Positions 1-9,362 are shown, counted from the first letter of the stretch. The stretch is 64,000 nucleotides of DNA from Streptomyces cynarae (GCF_025642135.1 NZ_CP106793.1:7098001-7162000), one strand, 5' to 3'. The notes: generated by a model from the letters alone, not told the origin. Numbers and translations: made by a program.

Positions 1-1303
1 GCGTCGCGGCGTCGTCGGTCGCCTGGAACAGCAGCGTCGGCGGCAGCGCGTCGTTGGACACGTCCACCGGCCGCAGTGATCCCGTCGGCCAGAACGCGCA
101 CGGCGCGTTGTACCAGGCGTTGCTCCAGCTCATGAACGGCGCCTTGGCGTACACCGCCCATGTGTCCGCGCGCCACCGCGACCAGTCGCGCGGCCAGGAG
201 GCGTCACGGCACTGCACCGCGGCATAGACGGAGTAGTTGTTGTCCCCGGAGGCGTTGACCGCGCCGTAGCGTTTGTACGCCTCGACCAGCGGACGGGGGT
301 CCTTGTCGTTCACGTAGGCCGCGAACGCCTCGGCCAGGTGCGGCCAGTAGCCGTCGTAGTAGCCGCCCGGCATGAAGGTGTCCTCCAACTCCGAGGCACC
401 CACCTTCTGCTCGGCCGGATTCATGGCCAGCGCCGACCGCATCGCCTTCCACTTGACTTCGACGACGACCGGATCGGTGCCGAGCCCGTACACCTCGTCG
501 TGTCGCGCCACCCACGCCAGGAACGCCCGGTGACGGTCGTTGAAGGCGTAGTCCTGCCGGATGTTGTTCTCATACCAAACCCCCTCGGGGTCGACAATGG
601 AGTCGAGCACCAGACGGCGCACCCGTTGGGGGAAGAGCTTCGCGTAGACGGCGCCCAGGTAGGTCCCGTACGAGTAGCCGAAGTAGCTGATCTTCTCGGC
701 CCCCAGCGCCTGCCGGATCGCGTCCAGGTCGCGCGCGGTGCTCACCGTGTCGATGTACGGCAGTACGTCCGCGTACTTGGTGGCGCACGCCCGGGCGAAC
801 GAGGCGACGCGGGCCAGGTTCTCCTTCTCCCGGGAAGGGGTGAGGGGAATCGTGTCCGGGCGGACCGGGGTGAAGTAGCCGGGCGTGCAGTTCAGGGCCG
901 GCTTGCTCTTTCCCACGCCCCGCGGGTCGAAGCCGATGACGTCGTACTGCGCCGCCACCGCCTTGGGCAGCGAGGAGGCGACGTATCCGGCGAGGGCCAG
1001 ACCGCTGCCTCCGGGCCCGCCGGGGTTGACCAGCAGCGGTCCCTGATACGTCTTCGCGGTGTGGGGGACGCGGGACAGCGCCAGTGTGATCTGCTGTCCG
1101 CGGGGGGTGGCGTGGTCCAGCGGCACCGTGACGGTCGCGCACTGGAGCGTCGGATACTTGGTGGTGCCGCACTTCTTCCAGGTGAGGGGCGCCGCCGGTG
1201 CGGTGTCCGTGGTGCGCGGTGTGCTCGCGTCGGCCGGGACCGTGGTGAGCATCCCGGCCACCACCAGGGCGGCGCCGCACAGCACGGCTGCGCGGTGTGT
1301 CAT
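1..1303 (-). CDS. Secreted tripeptidyl aminopeptidase-like alpha/beta hydrolase (3' end cut off by window)
   Basis: Partial: the first 434 codons are visible and the C-terminus lies left of the window. It starts at ATG 1303 with GGGAGG about six bases upstream. A Sec-type signal peptide covers roughly residues 1-27. After it comes an alpha/beta-hydrolase core with an oxyanion-type NPGGPGGSG loop and the nucleophile elbow GYSYG (Ser211). The last visible part, LLFQATDDAAT, matches the TAP-like C-terminal domain that carries the catalytic acid. This is the architecture of the Streptomyces tripeptidyl aminopeptidase/SlpD-SlpE family, secreted enzymes that trim tripeptides from protein N-termini. 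Family and secretion are clear; the substrate is inferred from the family. The catalytic His should lie outside the window. Confidence 0.9.
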   Translation of the reverse strand, partial: MTHRAAVLCGAALVVAGMLTTVPADASTPRTTDTAPAAPLTWKKCGTTKYPTLQCATVTVPLDHATPRGQQITLALSRVPHTAKTYQGPLLVNPGGPGGSGLALAGYVASSLPKAVAAQYDVIGFDPRGVGKSKPALNCTPGYFTPVRPDTIPLTPSREKENLARVASFARACATKYADVLPYIDTVSTARDLDAIRQALGAEKISYFGYSYGTYLGAVYAKLFPQRVRRLVLDSIVDPEGVWYENNIRQDYAFNDRHRAFLAWVARHDEVYGLGTDPVVVEVKWKAMRSALAMNPAEQKVGASELEDTFMPGGYYDGYWPHLAEAFAAYVNDKDPRPLVEAYKRYGAVNASGDNNYSVYAAVQCRDASWPRDWSRWRADTWAVYAKAPFMSWSNAWYNAPCAFWPTGSLRPVDVSNDALPPTLLFQATDDAAT

Positions 1304-1426
1304 GTCGGACCTCCCAGGACGGAGGGGTTCGGACCGCGAGTGCCGGGTCCTCGCCGCATCGTCCCGGAAAGGCCGTCCGGAAGAGCGCTGTTCAGGCCGC
1401 GGTTGACCCGATTGGGCCGTGCAAGC

Positions 1427-1480
1427 CGCTCGTATGCGCGTCGATCACAGGAGCGACAGCTGCGGCGGACCGGTCACCGT
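1427..1480. repeat. Left copy of a 54-nt direct repeat; relic of a radical SAM gene 3' end
   Basis: This stretch matches 3766-3819 at 49 of 54 positions in the same orientation. In the right copy it is the 3' end of the radical SAM gene and encodes VTGPTQLSLL-stop on the minus strand. Here the same frame reads VTGPPQLSLL-stop, and weaker similarity (PEPVPGDP versus PEPVAAEP) continues to about 1515, but no intact gene is attached. The two copies bracket a cassette of two secreted-protein genes. Confidence 0.75.
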
Positions 1481-1573
1481 GGGGTCCCCCGGCACGGGCT
1501 CGGGCCGACCCGGCAGCTCACCCGACCGCCAAGGGCCCAGGGCAGACGGCATGCTGCCCCGGCCCCAAGTCCG

Positions 1574-1957
1574 TCAGCAGGTCGCCGAGCTGGAGATGCG
1601 GACGGCGTCGAGCTGTCCGCCGGAGACGCTGAACGTGCTCTGCGGCGGGAGGCACGCGGTGGTGCCGCCCACCCAGCGGATGTACGCCACGTCGTCATGA
1701 CGGGTGTTCACCACGCTGAGCGGTGCACTCGGCTTCGACGGCAGGGCCTGCCACCCCGACGTCACGTCCTTGAACCGGCCGATGACGGTTCCGTTCTTGA
1801 TGAAGCAGACGTACGGGTAGGAGCAGGTCGCCATGGCACTCTGATCCGCTGCCCGAGCTGTGACGGTTCCGCCCGCCAACAGCGCCCCCGTCGCCGCCAG
1901 TACGGCTGTCGCCGCGCGGATCCTGCCGACTCTCCCAGTCGTATTGATCGATTTCAT
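1574..1957 (-). CDS. Small secreted cysteine-containing protein of unknown function
   Basis: 127 residues starting at ATG 1957. Residues 1 to about 37 form a signal peptide (basic N-region, Ala/Leu-rich core, AxA site in TARA). The mature part of about 90 residues has four cysteines, two in CSYPYVC and two near the C-terminus (TACLPP and the final Cys), which could form two disulfides. The segment GRFKDVTSGWQ and the final SSATC resemble small secreted Streptomyces proteins of unknown role; some look like I36-type peptidase inhibitors, but I cannot assign that with confidence. It is divergent from the secreted protein starting at 2189, so the two share a 231-nt promoter region. Confidence 0.75.
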   Translation of the reverse strand: MKSINTTGRVGRIRAATAVLAATGALLAGGTVTARAADQSAMATCSYPYVCFIKNGTVIGRFKDVTSGWQALPSKPSAPLSVVNTRHDDVAYIRWVGGTTACLPPQSTFSVSGGQLDAVRISSSATC

Positions 1958-2188
1958 GAGTGTTCCCCCTTCTGGTCATTGGTCATGACGAGGTATAGGG
2001 GAAGTGATGTGAGTGCAACGAGTGTCAAACAGGCCATACCGCGGGCTCCGGTGAGCCACCACCGATTCCGAGTTCAATGCCCCATGCGTGCCGTGCTCTT
2101 CCGGTCGCCTCGCCTATGCTCTATGCGCTTTGCATGTTTGGCATGCCCCAGACGAGACATGCCTCGGTTCGCTTCACGGAAGGTGCGC

Positions 2189-3673
2189 GTGGCGCCCATA
2201 GGAAGATTCAGACAGCTGGCCGTGGTCGCGGCCGCGGCAGCCCTGTTCGCCGGACTGGCGGGACAGCCGGCGACGGCGGCGGACACACCCACGGTGACCC
2301 CGCTGACGCTCAGCGGCGACCAGTTCAAGATGACGGACACCAGTTACGTCGCTGCGACGAACAACCTTTACAACAACTACCTGACGGACCACGCCAGTCT
2401 GACGGACGTCATCACCACGAACTACACCACGAACTCGTCGGGTGCCACCGACTCCTGGCTGAACCTGCGCTCGATGCGGACCTGCTCGGGCAACGAGACC
2501 AAGGCGCTGCCGTCGGTGACCACCAAGGTCGCCTGGTGCTGGTCGTCGGCGCACGGCGACGACACCACCCAGCACTGGTACCCGCAGGGCCTGAGCACCA
2601 CCGGAACGGCCGACGGCGGCGACGGCGCGATCCAGGGCGACCACGTCGCCGCGGTCTCCTGGCACTACGAGACGCTGTCCGGGGAGACCTCCAGCGGCTG
2701 CAAGACGGACAACCTGCTGAAACTCACCCTCATCGACCGCGACACGGGCAAGTACCGCCACGTCCTGCTCGCCGAGCCGACCAGCACGTCGTCGAGCGCG
2801 TCGAACTTCAAGTTCGTCACGGGCCATGGCGGTGGCATCGTCTGGTACTCGAACTACATCTACGTCACGGACACCGCGCACGGCATCCGGGTGTTCGACA
2901 TCAACAAGCTCGCCAAGGTCGACGACTACGGCTCCGGCGTCAGCACCTACGGCATCAACGGCGGCCGCTCCAGCGCGTGCGGCTACCCGTACGTGCTGCC
3001 CGAGGTGCACTACTACCAGCAGTCGGGCACACCCACCGCGTGCGACTCCGACGCGAACGCCGGCACCCTTGACCCCGACCACCTCTGCTACTCGTGGCTC
3101 TCCCTCGACAAGACCGGCGGCAGCCCGTACAAGCTGGTCACCGGCGAGTGGTACGGCGGGGTCGACGGCGGCCGTGTGGTGCGCTACCAGCTCAACCCGT
3201 CGAGTTCCTCGACCTACCCCGGGCTCCTCAACATGTCCGGCGGCAAGACCGTCATCCAGGACGCCTACGCAGCCTCCCGCTACCGGGGCCTCCAGGGCGG
3301 CATGACCTGGACCGACGACCAGGGTGTGCTGAACTTCGCCTTCCACAAGGGCTGCGGCACCCAGCCCGGCGTGTACTCCCACACGTGGATCGGCGACACC
3401 CGGGCCGGAACGACCTGCGCGGCCGGCGGCAACTGGGCGGCCGGGCCGCCGCAGGCCCTGAGCTACTGGCCGAAGCTCGATGCGACCCAGGTCGACGAGC
3501 TGTGGGGGCTGACCGAGGGCATCTGCTACAGCCCGAGCGACCCGAGGTACGACGAGCACACGCCGACGAGCACGCTGGACGCCTGCTACGGCTACAACGG
3601 CTCGACGACCTCGTCCCTGCGCACGGTCTTCGCCGTCGGCTTCACCGACCCGGCGGTGCAGAACCTGCACTGA
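2189..3673 (+). CDS. Secreted protein of unknown function, probable beta-rich fold
   Basis: 494 residues if translation begins at GTG 2189, which has GGAAGG at 2178-2183 and leads straight into a signal peptide (APIGRFRQLAVVAAAAAL, cleavage near ATAA). An in-frame ATG at 2159 lacks a good ribosome site but cannot be excluded. The mature protein is rich in Ser, Thr, Gly, Tyr and Trp and has more than ten cysteines, typical of an extracellular disulfide-bonded protein. Repeated motifs such as GGIVWYSNYIYVTDTAHGIRVFD and GGVDGGRVVRYQL look like beta-propeller blades, but I recognise no enzyme motif. It is divergent from the small secreted protein at 1574-1957 and ends at a strong hairpin. Confidence 0.8.
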   Translation: MAPIGRFRQLAVVAAAAALFAGLAGQPATAADTPTVTPLTLSGDQFKMTDTSYVAATNNLYNNYLTDHASLTDVITTNYTTNSSGATDSWLNLRSMRTCSGNETKALPSVTTKVAWCWSSAHGDDTTQHWYPQGLSTTGTADGGDGAIQGDHVAAVSWHYETLSGETSSGCKTDNLLKLTLIDRDTGKYRHVLLAEPTSTSSSASNFKFVTGHGGGIVWYSNYIYVTDTAHGIRVFDINKLAKVDDYGSGVSTYGINGGRSSACGYPYVLPEVHYYQQSGTPTACDSDANAGTLDPDHLCYSWLSLDKTGGSPYKLVTGEWYGGVDGGRVVRYQLNPSSSSTYPGLLNMSGGKTVIQDAYAASRYRGLQGGMTWTDDQGVLNFAFHKGCGTQPGVYSHTWIGDTRAGTTCAAGGNWAAGPPQALSYWPKLDATQVDELWGLTEGICYSPSDPRYDEHTPTSTLDACYGYNGSTTSSLRTVFAVGFTDPAVQNLH

Positions 3674-3690
3674 CGTGACGCACGTCGGAC

Positions 3691-3732
3691 GGGGCCCGTT
3701 CCCGGCGCCACGCGGCGCCGGGAACGGGCCCC
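3691..3732. terminator. Strong rho-independent-type hairpin between convergent genes
   Basis: A perfect 19-bp inverted repeat (3691-3709 and 3714-3732) with a 4-nt loop lies 18 nt after the stop of the secreted protein and about 50 nt before the radical SAM stop. Its position between convergent genes suggests a bidirectional terminator. There is no U-tract, as is common in Streptomyces. Confidence 0.8.
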
Positions 3733-3765
3733 GAAAAGTTCGCCGGACCGGTATGAATCAAGAGG

Positions 3766-3819
3766 CGCTCGTATCCGCGTCGATCACAGGAGCGAGAGCT
3801 GCGTCGGCCCCGTCACCGT
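3766..3819. repeat. Right copy of the 54-nt direct repeat, overlapping the radical SAM gene 3' end
   Basis: This copy contains the last codons and stop of the radical SAM gene plus 18 nt downstream. It matches 1427-1480 at 49 of 54 positions. Together they flank the secreted-protein cassette in direct orientation. Confidence 0.75.
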
Positions 3820-4830
3820 CGGCTCCGCCGCAACCGGTTCGGGCTCGGGCCGGCGGATCCTGCGCGGCATCCCGGGTCGCGTCGGGCCGATGCCGTACTC
3901 CTGGGCCAGTTCGTGCACCTGGCCGGTGATCCGGCGCTGGTACCACTTCGGGGCGTAGGCGCCGTCCGCGTACAGCCGCTCGTAACGGCGTACGAGGTAC
4001 GGATGCCGGCGCTCCAGCCAGGCCATGAACCATTCGCGCGCGCCCGGACGCAGATGCAGCACCAGCGGGGTCACCGAGGTCGCCCCGGAGGCGGCGATCG
4101 CCCGTACGGTGGCGCGGAGCTGGGCCGGGTGGTCGCTCAGGAAGGGGATCACGGGGGCCATCAGGACACCGCAGCCGATGCCGTGCTCGCCGAGCGTGCG
4201 CACGACGTCCAGCCGACGTTCCGGGGCGGGGGTGCCCGGTTCGACGGTGCGCCACAGCTCCTGGTCGGTGAAGCCGACGGAGACGGAGATGCCGACGTCG
4301 GTGACCTCGGCGGCCTGCTTCAGCAGGTCGAGGTCGCGCAGGATCAGGGTGCCCTTGGTGAGGATCGAGAAGGGGTTCGCGTGGTCGCGTAGTGCCGCGA
4401 TGATGCCCGGCATCAACCGGTAGCGGCCCTCGGCCCGCTGGTAGCAGTCGACGTTGGTGCCCATCGCGATGTGCTCGCCGTGCCAGCGGGGGGAGCCGAG
4501 GTGGGCCCGCAGCAGTTCGGGGGCGTTGACCTTCACCACGATCTGGGTGTCGAAGCCGAGCCCCGTGTCGAGGTCGAGGTAGCTGTGCGTCTTGCGGGCG
4601 AAGCAGTACACGCACGCGTGCGTGCACCCCCGGTAGGGGTTGACCGTCCACTCGAAGGGCATGCGGGAGGCGCCCGGCACCCGGTTCACGATCGAACGCC
4701 CCCGCACCTCGTGGAAGGTGATGCCGCGGAACTCCGGGGTGTCGAAGGTGCGGGTGGTCACCGCGTCCGCGTCGAACAGCGCGGCGCCCCGGGCCGCGGC
4801 GGGGTTCTCGGCCAGATGATCCCAGCGCAT
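3784..4830 (-). CDS. Rv2578c-family radical SAM protein
   Basis: 348 residues from ATG 4830, preceded by GAGGAGG. The cluster motif is CxxxCxxC (Cys69, Cys73, Cys76 in CTHACVYC), which binds the 4Fe-4S cluster used to cleave S-adenosylmethionine. The preceding NPYRGC and the overall layout match the Rv2578c/SplB-like subgroup of radical SAM proteins, whose substrates are not firmly established. The full family length is present, with a low-complexity Pro/Glu C-terminal tail. The gene stands alone, convergent with the secreted protein. A degraded copy of its last codons occurs at 1427-1515. Confidence 0.9.
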   Translation of the reverse strand: MRWDHLAENPAAARGAALFDADAVTTRTFDTPEFRGITFHEVRGRSIVNRVPGASRMPFEWTVNPYRGCTHACVYCFARKTHSYLDLDTGLGFDTQIVVKVNAPELLRAHLGSPRWHGEHIAMGTNVDCYQRAEGRYRLMPGIIAALRDHANPFSILTKGTLILRDLDLLKQAAEVTDVGISVSVGFTDQELWRTVEPGTPAPERRLDVVRTLGEHGIGCGVLMAPVIPFLSDHPAQLRATVRAIAASGATSVTPLVLHLRPGAREWFMAWLERRHPYLVRRYERLYADGAYAPKWYQRRITGQVHELAQEYGIGPTRPGMPRRIRRPEPEPVAAEPTVTGPTQLSLL

Positions 4831-5027
4831 GGGCGCCTCCTCGATAGCACTGCGCCACAGAATAGAACACGCGTTCCCTTGATCGCGATGTGGATTCGGT
4901 CGCAGGTTCGAATTAAGGGGAGGTCACCCCCGACCTGCGGCTTTCCGGGGCAGACAGTCGCGCGTCGGCGCGTGCCACGTCGGCGCGCCCCTCACCCCCG
5001 CGGCCCTGTCTGCGTCATAACAGAGAG

Positions 5028-5954
5028 ATGCAGCAGTCGAGACCGCCGGGGAGCCTCTCCAGGGGCGTACGTCACCTCACCCTGGAAGCCGCGGGCGTCA
5101 CCCTGTCCTGCCTGCTCGCCGAGGTGCCGGACGGCGAGCCGCGCGCCACCGTGGTCGCCCTGCACGGCGGCGGCATGACGGCGGGCTACTTCGACGGGCA
5201 GGCCCACCCCGACCTGTCCCTCCTCACCCTCGGCGCGCGCCTCGGCTTCACGGTGCTCGCGGTGGACCGGCCCGGCTACGCGCTGTCCGCCGGCCGGCTG
5301 CCCGACGGGCAGACCCTCGCAGAGCAGGCCGAGGTGCTCCAGGCCGCCCTGGAGGCGTTCGCGGCGCGGTATGCCACCGGAGCGGGCTTCTTCCTGCTCG
5401 CGCACTCCTACGGCGGCAAACTCGCCTTCGTGACGGCCGCGCGCGCCGACGGGCTGCTCGCACTGGACGTCTCCGGCTGCGGCCACCGCTACGGCGTCGA
5501 GCCCGCCGAACTGCTCGAGATCGGGCGCGGCGCGCACCGGGGGCGCAACTGGGGTCCCCTGTGGCTGTATCCGCCGGGGACGTTCCGCTCGATCGGCTCG
5601 CTCATCGCACCCATGCCGGCCCGCGAGGCCGCTGAAGTCGCCCGCTGGCCCGCGCTGTTCGAGGACCTGGCGCCGCGGGTCCGGATCCCTGTGAGGCTGA
5701 CCTTCGCCGAGCACGAGGCGTGGTGGCTGCACGGGGAACGGGACCTCGCCGACCTCACCGCGCGCCTCGCCGCGGCGCCGATGGTCCGCGTCGAACGCCA
5801 GCCCGCGGCGGGCCACAACATCAGCCTGGGCTGGGCGGCGCGCGCGTACCACCTGCGCGCGCTCGCGTTCTTCGAAGAGCGCCTGTCGGTGTCCGCAGAG
5901 GATGAGCGGCAGTTGACGGCACGGGTGCGGTCCGGGGCCGCACCCCGGGTGTGA
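5028..5954 (+). CDS. Alpha/beta hydrolase
   Basis: 308 residues. The oxyanion HGGG occurs at residues 46-49, the nucleophile elbow AHSYGG places the serine at 127, and AGHNIS gives a probable catalytic His263; the acid is probably near residue 228. No signal peptide is seen, so it is a cytoplasmic hydrolase. The start is ATG 5028 with a weak AGAGAG site. The SRPBCC gene follows after 44 nt on the same strand, so co-transcription is possible. The substrate cannot be told from sequence. Confidence 0.85.
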   Translation: MQQSRPPGSLSRGVRHLTLEAAGVTLSCLLAEVPDGEPRATVVALHGGGMTAGYFDGQAHPDLSLLTLGARLGFTVLAVDRPGYALSAGRLPDGQTLAEQAEVLQAALEAFAARYATGAGFFLLAHSYGGKLAFVTAARADGLLALDVSGCGHRYGVEPAELLEIGRGAHRGRNWGPLWLYPPGTFRSIGSLIAPMPAREAAEVARWPALFEDLAPRVRIPVRLTFAEHEAWWLHGERDLADLTARLAAAPMVRVERQPAAGHNISLGWAARAYHLRALAFFEERLSVSAEDERQLTARVRSGAAPRV

Positions 5955-5998
5955 TGGGATGGCGCACACCCCATCACACGTACAGGAAGAGGAAGGTC

Positions 5999-6442
5999 AT
6001 GGCGCAGGTCGAGGCCACCACGGAGCGGACCATCGCGGCGGACGCGGAGACGGTGTTCGACGCGCTCGCCGACTACAGCGGCACCCGCGCGCGGCTGCTG
6101 CCCGAACAGTTCAGCGAGTACGAGGTGCGCGAGGGAGGCGACGGCGAGGGCACCCTCGTGCACTGGAAGCTCCAGGCCACCAGCAAGCGCGTCCGTGACT
6201 GCCTGCTGGAGGTCAGCGAGCCGACCGACGGCGAACTCGTCGAGAAGGACCGCAACTCCTCCATGGTCACCACCTGGCGGGTCACCCCGGCCGGCGAGGG
6301 CAGGTCCCGGGTCGTCGTGACCACCACCTGGAAGGGCGCCGGCGGCATCGGCGGCTTCTTCGAGAAGACCTTCGCGCCCAAGGGCCTCGCCCGGATCTAC
6401 GACGCGATCCTCGCGAAGCTCGCCGCCGACGTGGAGAAGTGA
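5999..6442 (+). CDS. SRPBCC-family (START/Bet v1-like) protein
   Basis: 147 residues from ATG 5999 with GAGGAAGG upstream. The N-terminal pattern (ATTERTIAADAETVFDALAD) and the closing amphipathic helix (ARIYDAILAKLAADVEK) are characteristic of the polyketide cyclase/SRPBCC helix-grip fold, which binds hydrophobic ligands in a deep pocket. It is a single-domain cytoplasmic protein of normal family length. A role in lipid or polyketide handling is only a family-level inference. It follows an alpha/beta hydrolase and may be expressed with it. Confidence 0.85.
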   Translation: MAQVEATTERTIAADAETVFDALADYSGTRARLLPEQFSEYEVREGGDGEGTLVHWKLQATSKRVRDCLLEVSEPTDGELVEKDRNSSMVTTWRVTPAGEGRSRVVVTTTWKGAGGIGGFFEKTFAPKGLARIYDAILAKLAADVEK

Positions 6443-6740
6443 CGGGGCGTACGACGTCGGGCGCGAGCGGCGGGAGTCCGTTCGCGCCGCCATGACTCCC
6501 TGTGCGCTCCGGGGGCTCGGAACCGGTGTTCCGCTCCCCGGGGCGCGCGCCGTCAGTCGACGGGCTGATTCTCGCGCTCACCGTTTCGAGTGGTTTTCCG
6601 CGGGGCGCGGTGGTGCGCCGTAGCGCTCCGACCGGCGCATACCTTCCGCGGTCCGTTTCACGGGCGACTCGTCGCGCTTGATCCCCGTTGTCGCGCAATG
6701 CGAGAAATGTGCGACGCAGACGCGACGAGGGGAGCGGTAC
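6443..6740. other. Non-coding spacer upstream of the MFS gene
   Basis: Nearly 300 nt with no supported gene, no strong hairpin and no clear promoter consensus. It presumably holds the promoter of the MFS transporter gene. Confidence 0.5.
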
Positions 6741-8954
6741 GTGGGCGGGACGACTGCGGTGGACGTGGACGACGAGCGGGCCGTGCTGTCCGTGGTCCCG
6801 GACACGCACAGGGAGCCGGTCGGCGTCGAGCCGCCCGAACCGCCCGTGGCGCTCGGCCCCCGCCGGATCCGGCTGGTGTTCGTCGGGCTCATGCTGGCGC
6901 TGCTGCTCGCCGCCCTCGACCAGATGATCGTGGCCACCGCGCTCCCGAAAGTCGTCGGCGAGCTGCACGGCCTGGACCGGATGTCCTGGGCGATCACCGC
7001 CTACCTGCTGACCTCCACCGTCGGCCTTCCGGTCTACGGCAAGTGCGGTGACCTCTTCGGCCGCAAGGGCGTCTTCCAGTTCGCGATCGGCGTCTTCGTC
7101 GTCGGCTCGGCGCTCGCGGGCCGGGCGTCGACCATGGACCAGCTGATCGCCTTCCGCGCGATCCAGGGCATCGGCGCCGGCGGCCTCATGATCGGTGTGC
7201 AGGCGATCATCGCGGACATCGTCCCGCCCCGTGAACGCGGCCGCTACATGGGCATCATCGGCGCCGCCTTCGGTCTCGCCTCCGTCGCCGGGCCCCTGCT
7301 GGGCGGCTACTTCACGGACCACCTCTCCTGGCGGTGGTGCTTCTACGTCAACGTGCCCTTCGGCCTGGTCACCTTCGCCGTCGTCACGGCGGTGCTGAAA
7401 CTGCCGAAGCCCACCGTCAAGGCCCGCCTCGACGTCCTCGGCACCCTGCTGCTGGCCGCGACGTCGACCTGCCTGGTGCTGCTGACCAGTTGGGGCGGCA
7501 CCGAGTACGCCTGGGACTCGCGGGTCATCCTGGGGCTCGGCGCGGGTGCGGCCCTCGGATGCGTCCTCTTCCTGGTCGTCGAGCGGTTCGCCGTCGAACC
7601 CCTCATCCCGCTGCGGCTGCTGAGGGACCCCGTCTTCAACGTCACCGCCCTCGTGGGTCTCGTCATCGGCGTCGCCCTGTTCGGCGCCGCCAGCTACCTG
7701 CCCACCTTCCTGCAGATGGTCGACGGCGCGAGCGCCACCGAGTCCGGGCTGCTGATGCTGCCGATGATGGCCGGAATCGTCGGCGCCTCGATCATCAGCG
7801 GCCAGCTCATCAGCCACACCGGCCGCTACAAGGCCTTCCCGCTCCTCGGCAGCGTCCTCGCCGCGATCGGCATGTGGCTGCTGTCCAGGCTCGACGTGGA
7901 CACGCCCCGGCTGGAGTACAGCGTCTGGATGGCCGTCCTCGGCGCAGGTATCGGCTTGGTGATGCCGGTGCTGATCCTCGCCGTGCAGAACTCCGTCCGC
8001 CCGGCCGACCTCGGCACCGCGACCAGCGCCAACAACTACTTCCGGCAGATCGGCGGCAGCGTCGGCGCCGCCGTCTTCGGGACCCTGTTCGCCCACCGGC
8101 TCTCGGACGCTCTGCGCGAACGCCTCCCGGCGAGCGCGGGCGCCCGTCTGCCCGACCCCGAGTCCATCACGCCGCAACTCGTCCACGCACTGCCGCCGAC
8201 GCTGCGGAACGCGTACATCGAGGCGTACGCCGAGGCCATGCCGCGGATCTTTCTCTACCTCGTCCCGGTCATCGTCCTCGGCCTGCTCATCGCCTTCTTC
8301 CTCAAGGAGAAACCACTGGTGTCCCACAACGCCCCAGCCGACTGCCCGCCCTCCGCCCAGGTCCCGCAGGCACGCGCGCCGTACGCCGCCGGCGTGCCCG
8401 TCTGCGGCACGGTCCAGCACCCCGACGGCACCGTCGTCCCCCGTGCGGCGCTCACCCTCATCGACGTCGCGGGCGTGCAGATCGGGCGGGGCGCCAGCGG
8501 CGAGGACGGGCGGTACGCGCTGTCCACGCCCGGCTCCGGGTCCTACGTCCTCATCGCCGCGGCCGGCGGCCACCAGCCGCAGGCCGTCTCGGTGACCGTC
8601 GGGGAGCGCCCGGTCGAACTGGACGTCGTGCTCGGCGGCGCGGGCGGCTGGCGGGCAGCGTGGTCACGGCCGACGGCACCCCGGTGCGCGACGCCGCCGT
8701 CACGCTCACCAACGTGCACGGGGAGGTGGTCGCGACCACCCGCAGCGGGCGCGAGGGGAGCTACGTCATCTCCGAGTTGGTGGCCGGTGAGTACACCCTC
8801 GCCGCCAGCGCCCCCGCATTCCGCCCTGCCGCGCTCCCCGTCACCGTGCAGGCCTCGCGCGAGACCCGGCAGGACGTCGAACTCGCGGGCGGTGCGGTGC
8901 TGCGGGGCACTGTCCGTGCGGGGGACGGACGGCCGGTCGAGGACGCGCGGGTGA
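6741..8954 (+). CDS. DHA2-type MFS drug/proton antiporter with C-terminal carboxypeptidase-regulatory-like repeats; frameshifted near its 3' end
   Basis: GTG 6741 is preferred because GAGGGGAG ends six bases before it; an ATG at 6678 has no such site. From about residue 37 to 530 it is a 14-helix EmrB/QacA-type transporter with the family motif [17 protein letters not shown] and the motif [11 protein letters not shown] after helix 2. Such pumps export toxic compounds using the proton gradient. After helix 14 the frame enters a beta-sandwich of the carboxypeptidase regulatory-like type ([15 protein letters not shown] onwards). At 8641-8652 one base seems to be missing from a G-rich run: the frame becomes Arg/Pro/Ser-rich noise and ends at 8954, while the proper continuation resumes in another frame and ends at 9145. 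Confidence 0.8.
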   Translation: MGGTTAVDVDDERAVLSVVPDTHREPVGVEPPEPPVALGPRRIRLVFVGLMLALLLAALDQMIVATALPKVVGELHGLDRMSWAITAYLLTSTVGLPVYGKCGDLFGRKGVFQFAIGVFVVGSALAGRASTMDQLIAFRAIQGIGAGGLMIGVQAIIADIVPPRERGRYMGIIGAAFGLASVAGPLLGGYFTDHLSWRWCFYVNVPFGLVTFAVVTAVLKLPKPTVKARLDVLGTLLLAATSTCLVLLTSWGGTEYAWDSRVILGLGAGAALGCVLFLVVERFAVEPLIPLRLLRDPVFNVTALVGLVIGVALFGAASYLPTFLQMVDGASATESGLLMLPMMAGIVGASIISGQLISHTGRYKAFPLLGSVLAAIGMWLLSRLDVDTPRLEYSVWMAVLGAGIGLVMPVLILAVQNSVRPADLGTATSANNYFRQIGGSVGAAVFGTLFAHRLSDALRERLPASAGARLPDPESITPQLVHALPPTLRNAYIEAYAEAMPRIFLYLVPVIVLGLLIAFFLKEKPLVSHNAPADCPPSAQVPQARAPYAAGVPVCGTVQHPDGTVVPRAALTLIDVAGVQIGRGASGEDGRYALSTPGSGSYVLIAAAGGHQPQAVSVTVGERPVELDVVLGGAGGWRAAWSRPTAPRCATPPSRSPTCTGRWSRPPAAGARGATSSPSWWPVSTPSPPAPPHSALPRSPSPCRPRARPGRTSNSRAVRCCGALSVRGTDGRSRTRG

Positions 8955-9145
8955 CACTGCTGGACGCCGCGGGCAACGTCGTCGACACGCTGACCACCGG
9001 GGCCGACGGGACCTATCGATTCGTCGATCTGTCGTCGGGAGAGTACACGGTGATCGCGGCCGGGTACCCGCCGGTGGCCACGGTGTTGCAGGTAGCCGGG
9101 GGCGGTCGGACCGAGCGTGACCTGCAGTTGGGGCATGAGGACTGA
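8645..9145 (+). pseudogene. Displaced C-terminal part of the MFS protein: two further carboxypeptidase-regulatory-like repeats
   Basis: This reading frame has no start codon or ribosome site of its own and continues the MFS tail exactly where the upstream frame fails. It encodes two tandem units of about 82 residues: [20 protein letters not shown] and onwards, then [20 protein letters not shown] and onwards. Each has the G-x-V, DG-x-P-V, DG-x-Y and GEYT-V-A pattern of CarboxypepD_reg/Cna-B-like sandwiches. With the in-frame first unit the restored protein would have three such domains and about 800 residues. The break is either a sequence error or a recent mutation. Confidence 0.75.
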
Positions 9146-9362
9146 GGGGCCGGCGGCTCACAGGTCCGTCGGCTGCGGGCTGTTCGTGGCCGGTCGGGCC
9201 CGCGCGGCGGAGCCGTGGAATGTCACCGCCCCGCGCCCCTCGGGGCGCGCCTCTGCGCCCCCATGGGACCAATTCGCGTAATGCTGCACATCCCAACCAG
9301 CCGGGGCCCTACCGTGTTGGTGGCGGCACAGATCTTGCAAGCGGGGAGAAAGGGCCTGGGCC

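Noticed and set aside
338..2188. Long open frame upstream of the secreted protein, reading through the antisense of the aminopeptidase gene
   Set aside because: It is an effect of high GC in third positions; the sequence is Arg/Gly/Val noise and lies opposite a clear gene. The true start is near 2189.
6282..8573. 763-codon open frame antisense to the MFS gene
   Set aside because: Composition is Asp/Gly/Arg/Glu-rich without domains, the mirror of a membrane protein gene; no ribosome site.
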